Of a stretch of DNA of 64,000 nt, positions 58,020 through 64,000 are shown piece by piece. Made by a program: the position numbers and the translations under genes. Within the stretch, counting starts at the first letter, position 1; every line of letters begins with the position of its first letter. This DNA is from Cladobotryum mycophilum (lineage: Eukaryota; Ascomycota; Sordariomycetes; Hypocreales; Hypocreaceae): positions 620,001 through 684,000 of the forward strand of contig CM071590.1 in assembly GCA_036429605.1 (NCBI GenBank). The letters run 5' to 3'. The notes beneath the pieces are model-generated. The model worked only from the letters and a program-made list of their open reading frames with translations. It searched no databases and was not told the DNA's origin.

Positions 58020-59378
58020 ATGTCTGAGGAAATGGAGGACTCTGCTGCGAGGACGGCCGAGGAAGGATATGAGGATGAGGTGATGCCTCGTTTCGAGGGC
58101 GAAAGGGATCCCCTATATCAGTTTGACAGTTCAGATCCACTATTTTACTATCGCCCACCGACGCCCTTTTCTCCGCCAGGTCCATCACCTCTCAGAACTG
58201 TATCAACTCTCTCAGTTACACCGCCTACCTCACCTATTGATTCTCCCCTATTTCGTCATGAGGAGACTGAACAGTCCACCATTGTTGTCGAAACCTCAGA
58301 TGCTTGGGGCTCGTCGAGTAATGACGGTGACACTTCGGGAAGTGAGGGTGAGGAGAACACACTAGGTTCCGAAAGGGAGGTGACCGCCCCTGTGAAAGCT
58401 CCGCTTGTCAAAGACTCTTCAGGCCAAACTCTGGCAGGTGACGCTGAAAAGGAAGTCGGCCAAGGTAGGCCAAGTTCGAATGAAGACGCCACTTTTGGGA
58501 ACACCCAAACTCGAGAGGAACTCATGAATATAGTAGAAGATCTGCTAACGGGCGAACTGGAGAAGCTGCTGGGTTCTAAACGAAACGGAGATGACCTCCC
58601 TCCCGAACAAGAGGCTGAGCTTAAGCGAGCAAGGCTGATCAAGCAACACCCCTTAAACGAAGTCGCTAGCCCTCTAGCTTTGCGAGTCATGAAGGCTATC
58701 AACACGGACTTTGCACTAAAATGCTCAAGTCACCCCAAGTTCCCCTCCAACCTGTCTGTGGATGTGAAAGACGATGGAAGTCTGGACATGACGGAACGGA
58801 TAGATTTGAGCGAAGGTGATGCAGACGCCGATTCCAAAAATCCCACAGGCCCCTGTTATCGCCTTCTGGATGACGAATATGAGGGCCTGATTGAGCTGCT
58901 GACGGAGTATGAACAAAAGCACTGTGAATGGTCAAAGGTGCTGGACGTGGTGGACGATGGGACAACTGAATACCCTAGGGCGTGCGATGTACTGAGGGCC
59001 TTGGAAAAGGCCTACGAAACGGCAATGGAGGATCGCACAAGACTTGAAAGCCTGGCGGACGAAAGTGATGAGGCTGTGATGAGAGAGAACGTTGAGGACT
59101 GGGCACCTCAAACCTTGTGTCGGATGATTGGTCTGGAAATACCTGACGGCGCCCCTTACTCCAAGTGGGGACGGAGTCTGAAGACCAAAAATGAGCGAAT
59201 CTTCACGGCTTATTTGGATGCCAAACTCGCCAAAGATATGATTGTGGAAAAAGAAGACGTCGCGGGGAGGAAGAACTATTTGAACAAGGCCAGGGCACTG
59301 CTGGAGGTGGTGAAGTATTCTACTGCTTCCATGGATTCCATGCAAGCCAGCATATACGACCTGAGTAATCTCGTATGA
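58020..59378 (+). CDS. Acidic hypothetical protein, 452 aa
   Basis: Single exon from the ATG at 58020. The open frame extends upstream to 57867 but only via a TTG. The first 180 residues are acidic, Ser/Thr/Pro-rich and clearly disordered (e.g. RPPTPFSPPGPSPLRTVS). The C-terminal 250 residues are helical, with a bipartite-like KRARLIKQH, an aromatic/acidic stretch LLDDEYEGLIELLTEYEQKH, and a final helical bundle. I do not recognise a family. Such proteins are frequent near repeat-rich ends in fungal genomes. It is next to the AT-rich retroelement zone but has normal, undamaged codons. Confidence 0.6.
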   Translation: MSEEMEDSAARTAEEGYEDEVMPRFEGERDPLYQFDSSDPLFYYRPPTPFSPPGPSPLRTVSTLSVTPPTSPIDSPLFRHEETEQSTIVVETSDAWGSSSNDGDTSGSEGEENTLGSEREVTAPVKAPLVKDSSGQTLAGDAEKEVGQGRPSSNEDATFGNTQTREELMNIVEDLLTGELEKLLGSKRNGDDLPPEQEAELKRARLIKQHPLNEVASPLALRVMKAINTDFALKCSSHPKFPSNLSVDVKDDGSLDMTERIDLSEGDADADSKNPTGPCYRLLDDEYEGLIELLTEYEQKHCEWSKVLDVVDDGTTEYPRACDVLRALEKAYETAMEDRTRLESLADESDEAVMRENVEDWAPQTLCRMIGLEIPDGAPYSKWGRSLKTKNERIFTAYLDAKLAKDMIVEKEDVAGRKNYLNKARALLEVVKYSTASMDSMQASIYDLSNLV

Positions 59379-59879
59379 GACGGTCAGATCATTTGGGGGG
59401 CCTAGATTACGAAGGGGGACACTGAGGGAATGGGGGGTGGTGGTGGAGTGGCTGGGGATATCACTAGAGATGAGATTGCTGAGGTGACCTTGGCCGAGAG
59501 GTGGGGTGCTATCTGGGAGGGCGTTTCTGATACCGATTGTCCTTTATGGACGAAGTTAACAAGGGGCATGGGTTTTTTTCCGGACGGCTGGGCTTGAGAT
59601 TCTGGGCTTGAGGGGCTCCTCTTGACGCTTAGAGGAGTATGCGGTTTCTGAGCAGTGAGGGCGTCCCTAGAGAGCCAAGGAGTTAACGTGGATGATTGTA
59701 GGGAAGTTAGACAGGCAGCTAAGGCGAAAAGTACATCTTGTTTATCAGGAACCCTAAAGCAACGGATCCAAAGCGTGTTCATTGACAATGGGGTATGACC
59801 ATTGTCCATCAGCGCTTCTTTCAAGTCAAGCAAGCGTGATTTTTGCCAAAACTTGCTTGCTTATCACTGTAACCTTGGT
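59379..59879. other. Transition zone before the AT-rich block
   Basis: A minus-strand frame, 59402-59833 (ATG start, 143 aa, Pro/Ser-rich), could be a gene fragment. It has no motif and lies at the border of the repeat block, so it is not called a gene. Confidence 0.35.
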
Positions 59880-60210
59880 AGGCTTACTTACTTAACAGGC
59901 TTGCTAAGTACTTGATACGCTTAATAGGATTATTAATTGAATTAAGGTCTAACCTGGCTAATTATATATTATAATCTTAAGTAAAGTTTTAATAAAAAAA
60001 GTTATTAAATATAATTATATCTTTTTATAGTTAATTTTTTATATAATATATTATTTTAAGTATTAATAAGTTTATTAAAAGCTTTTATATTAATAATATT
60101 AGTTTAATAAAATTAAACTTTTTTTTATAATTAATAATTATTATAAGAATTATAAAAATATTTAAAGTAAGTTTATTTAAAGTTAAAAATATTATTTTTT
60201 ATAAGATTTA
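59880..60210. repeat. AT-rich, RIP-like decayed repeat
   Basis: Extremely AT-rich with abundant TA dinucleotides and no open frame. It abuts the retrotransposon LTR. The composition is that of RIP-mutated repeats in ascomycetes. Confidence 0.6.
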
Positions 60211-63200
60211 TGTGATGACCCGACCCCACGTCTGGGCCATACACTGAAAAGAGACCCACTTTTAGGAACACTTATGCTTGTTACGGCCTAGCACAACCAC
60301 GGCAGAACCTCGGATAAGCCAACCAATTACATCACTGATCCGGCTCACCTCTAAAGGATCGGCTCACTAGGTGAGCGCAGAATCACCAAGTGAACGAGGA
60401 ATCACTAAGTGAGCACAGAGCCACTAAGTGATCGCAACGACCACTAGATGATTGGTTTATTCCTATCGGAATAAACCTTACATTTATTTAGACCATAATG
60501 AACCTAACTATTATATATACTAGCCTATATCTTTTTTATATATTTAATTAATTATTAATACAATTGTTTACTATTAGCAATCTAATACCCGAACTATAAC
60601 ACATTAAACCCATTGCTTAACCTCGCTCTAATCCACTGCCAATATTAACCATAATCCAGGTTATTCTTATTAGAAAACGCCTAGAACATTATATATTAAT
60701 GACTCTTATTTAGCGGATTACTATAACTCTAAGTAATATTAAGCATTATAACTAATAAAAAACAGTAACCGCCCTAGGTACTTACCCTAGTATAATTAAC
60801 TATACTATTTAATAAAATCAAAGAAAAGAATAAAATACTTCTAGTTATAAATCAGTAATTTTAGAAAAAAATAAACGAAAAATAAAAAAAACACTAAAAA
60901 AATCCTTAGACTAAAAGACCTAGGACTATTTTCTAGAAAACCTAGAACAATATTTCTTTGGGCTTTTATTATAGACTTAAAAACTCACTATAATTACTAC
61001 CCTTAACGCCTTAAAAAAGACTATACAAAAGTAATTCATACATACACCTATATAAAAGGACCCGCCAAAGAATAGTTTAAACCTATTATAAAAAACCACT
61101 ATAATAACCTAAAGAGTAAAAGGGACGAACGAACAAAACAAATCTTTAAAGATTTCAATGAATTCGTTAGAGAACTCAAGGAAATATTTAGAATTATTAA
61201 TAAAGAAAGAGAAGCAAAATAACTACTTCAAAACCTCTGTTAGAAAGGATTAGCCTTAGACTATATTACTATATTTAGACAAGCCGCTTTAAAACTCAAT
61301 TAGGACGATAAACTATTAATAGACTAGTTTTATTAAGGATTAAAAGAAAACGTTAAAGACGAACTCTTTAAAGAAGACCTACCAGACACTCTCGCGAAGT
61401 ATATTAGAATAGCTATTAGAATTAACGACCGATAATATACTCGCCGTAGACAAAAACAAAAAGACAAAACTTACTAAAAACCTAAAAACAATTATATCGC
61501 TAAAAACAATAATAGTAAACCAGGTTAAATAGACCTTAACGTAACCTAAAAGGGAGAAAAGATAAAATACTATAACTATAGTAAAATAGGACATTTCTCC
61601 AAGGACTGTAGATCCCCTAGAAAGAATAAAAGGAAGGGCATATAGAAGCTAGCCCCTGAGCCAGAAGAAAAAAATAAGTTAATACTATTATTAAATAATA
61701 ATTAATTATAGACCACGCCTCGATAAGCTAGACGGTATGTTTCGAAGATAGATATTTAACTTACTAAAGTTTAAAAGATAGTATAAACTAATACTTAAAG
61801 CCCCCTTAACGAGTTAATATACTTAGATAAGGATATAGTAAAAGAAAGAATTAATAGGATTTATTAAGAGGAATTTAGTAATATTATTTAATATTTATAA
61901 ACTAACTATTAGTATAAACACAGTATCTTATAAAAATAACTACTAATTAAAAAACCCTTATTAATAACATTAATAGCTTGTTTACTTAGAAAAGGGAACC
62001 CACGGTAAAAGAAATCCTAGAATACTAAGGCAACCTATAACGCAATAAATCTTTATAGGCCGATTGCTAAAATATATACTATTAAGATTATATTAAACTT
62101 ATATGTAAGAAACATCGGGAAGCCAAGCTTATAGACTGGCACCGACGAATATTCAAACTAATAGCAATTACATAAGAACACCCTATCATAAAAATCACCC
62201 AGGAACTGTTTAAACAAGGCTTTGATTTCCAAACTTATAAAAGAAACCTAGGAGATCGACGAAGGTGGCACAAGCTACGAAGCACACCGAACGCTAAAGA
62301 TAGCACAGTAACTTGCGAAATCTATAACCTAGAAGCAAAAAATAAGATCAATTATCTATAAGAGGGCTATAGGATGATCATTGAGTAAGGTCTTTTAACT
62401 CTATAAACGGAAGCCATTATGGACGGCTCCGTCTAATAGTAGAACTATAAATCAAAGGATATTGTCTTACTATATTAGTAAACAGTAAAGTAATAGGTAA
62501 TTATATATCCCCTAAAGCTATAAATTATCTATAACTACCCTAAAAGAAAAAACTAAAATATAAATTATACTTATTTTACTATATTAAAGGAGGAATTTTC
62601 TTTTATAATAGAGGATAGATTGATATAGAGACTAATCATCTCTCTATCGAAATCCAAAAACATAAAAAACTTATCTCCTATAACCTAATAGACCTTAATG
62701 AATATAATATAATTTTAGGATATCCCTGGCTATAAGATAGTAATCCTCTTATTAACTAGAGGATTGGCTAACTTCGCTAGGACGAAAGCAAAGGCTTTAG
62801 TTAGGAACGAACACGAAACGTGAGATTTCACGAGGACTTAGCAACGGAGTAGTAGACTTAGAAAGAAGAACCTCCGAGCAAGACACCAAAAAGGAAAACA
62901 TAAGATACCTTGCCTAACCAATTACCGAAAGGAACAAGACCTATATAAGAAAAAGATTAAGAATGAAAAACCCGTAGAACTATTGCCTTTTTGCGAAAGA
63001 CATTTAAAGAACTTAATAAGCTTCTAGAAAAAAGATTACCCTTAGATAAGAAAAAGAAACCCTCGTCGAAAGACTTAAAAACATCCCTAACGAATATAAA
63101 CGCTATAAGAAACTGTTCTAAAAGACCCTTAACACAGGGTTACTAGAACATAGCCAATAGGATTATAAGATTATCCTGAAAGACAGAACTAACCCTACGT

Positions 63201-64000
63201 TCCGTAAAATCTATAACCTTAATAAGAAAAAACTCATAGCGCTTTGAGAATAGATTAATAAGATACTAACTAAAGGCTTTATTAGACCATCAACATCAGA
63301 AGCAGGATATCCTGTGATGTTTATCCTAAAGAAGAACAGGAAACTACGGTTAGTCGTGGATTACCGATAACTTAATGAAATCACGCTTAAAGACTATACC
63401 CCGCTACCTCTGATCATGGAATTACGAGATTGTCTCTAAGGCAAAAAGTAGTTTACCACACTTAACCTGAAAGGAATATATAACCTTGTCCGTATAAAAA
63501 AAACAAACGGATAATAGCTTTCTACACTAAGTTCAGACTCTTCGAATACCTTATTATGCCTTTTAGATTAATAAACGCCCCTGTAATGTTTTAAAGGATA
63601 ATTAATAATATGTTTAAGGAATACCTTAATATCTTCGTGGTAATCTACTTTAATAACATTCTGATTTTCTTAGATACACTTAAAGAATATAAGTAATATA
63701 TATATTAAATACTTACTAAACTCTAGAAAGCAAAGCTTCTAGTTAAACTAGAAAAATATAAATTCTATATCTAATAGATTACTTTTCTTAGATATATTAT
63801 CACATTAAATAAGATACATATAAACCTTGCTAAAATTAAAATAGTATAAAACTAGCCTAAGCCAAACACTATCAAAGAAGTTCAGAGCTTCCTAGGCTTC
63901 GCTAACTATTACTAACGCTTTATAAAAAACTATAGCAAGATTATACGCCTACTCCATGAGTTAACCAAGAAAAACTAAGCATTTACATAGATAGAGAAAA
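60211..64000 (+). mobile_element. Ty3/gypsy LTR retrotransposon, RIP-decayed, runs off the right edge
   Basis: A likely 5' LTR begins TGTGATGACC at 60211. Gag lies at about 61080-61700 and ends with a zinc knuckle whose first two Cys are Tyr (YYNYSKIGHFSKDC instead of CX2CX4HX4C), as expected from G-to-A changes. Reverse transcriptase occupies about 63240-63980: RPSTSEAGYPVMFILKK, LRLVVDYR-stop-LNEI, then MPFRLINAPVMF, and the catalytic YxDD box read as YFNN (63642-63660). VQSFLGFANYY-stop-RFIKNY follows. Many TAA/TAG codons interrupt all frames. Integrase and the 3' LTR are outside the window. Domain order and motif spelling place it in the Ty3/gypsy (Metaviridae) group. It cannot be active. 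Confidence 0.88.
60364..60451. repeat. Five imperfect 19-20 bp repeats carrying the palindrome TCACTAAGTGA
   Basis: Copies start at about 60364, 60383, 60402, 60421 and 60441. Each has a core such as TCACTAGGTGA, TCACCAAGTGA or TCACTAAGTGA, an 11-bp inverted repeat. They lie inside the presumed LTR, less AT-rich than the flanks. They could be protein-binding repeats in the LTR promoter. Confidence 0.6.

Noticed and set aside
60364..60451. CRISPR-like array
   Set aside because: Regular short palindromic units, but in a fungal LTR, with spacers of 8-9 bp and no cas genes; a eukaryotic repeat.
61379..61594. 71-codon minus-strand hydrophobic frame
   Set aside because: AT-rich artefact inside the RIP-decayed gag region.

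Overview
The window is nuclear DNA of a filamentous ascomycete, most probably a Sordariomycete of the Hypocreales type. Genes are broken by many 48-80 nt introns with GT(A/G)AGT donors, CTRAC-like branch points and YAG acceptors. Recognisable fungal markers include an H4K20 methyltransferase of the Set9 family, RPB9, the parvulin Ess1, mitochondrial uL14, a PTH11-like receptor, a HeLo-like/DUF7580 protein and AT-rich retroelements with RIP-like decay. Species assignment is not possible from the sequence alone. Exon coordinates below were worked out by eye from reading frame, splice signals and family motifs.

Layout. 1-1.0 kb: 5' end of a hAT DNA transposon running off the left edge. 1.1-12 kb: accessory region with a hypothetical gene, a CorA-like membrane protein, a cytochrome P450, a PTH11/rhodopsin-domain receptor and a DHA2/TRI12-type MFS pump whose frame is broken twice. 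13.5-17.1 kb: a large P-loop NTPase plus PD-(D/E)XK-like nuclease that resembles Crinkler (CR) effector architecture. 17-20.7 kb: gene-poor. 20.7 kb: small NTF2/SnoaL-like protein. 21.9-24.4 kb: remnant SF1 (NAM7/DNA2-like) helicase with a stop and destroyed ATPase motifs. 27.6-33.6 kb: a HeLo/DUF7580 cell-death-type gene, a divergent C2H2-SANT gene with a nonsense codon, and an SRPK-like kinase with a frameshift. 34.8-35.6 kb: a tiny secreted cysteine-rich protein gene that appears to contain a run of five consecutive 3-nt exons. This is the most unusual object in the window.

37-59 kb is a core-like block: a coiled-coil, augmin HAUS3-like protein, an LrgB-family membrane protein, Ess1/Pin1, small coiled-coil ORFs, RPB9 (whose first intron carries a long coding-looking ORF), mitochondrial uL14, Set9, a secreted PI-PLC-like enzyme and an acidic hypothetical protein. 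From about 59.9 kb the sequence becomes strongly AT-rich and ends inside a Ty3/gypsy retrotransposon whose gag zinc knuckle and RT catalytic motif carry G-to-A/C-to-T changes typical of RIP.

Several genes, including the normally essential Ess1, lack a single base, in most cases inside a short G or C run. Part of the apparent gene breakage is therefore likely assembly or base-calling error rather than biology. The nonsense codons and lost motifs in the helicase and C2H2-SANT genes look like genuine decay.
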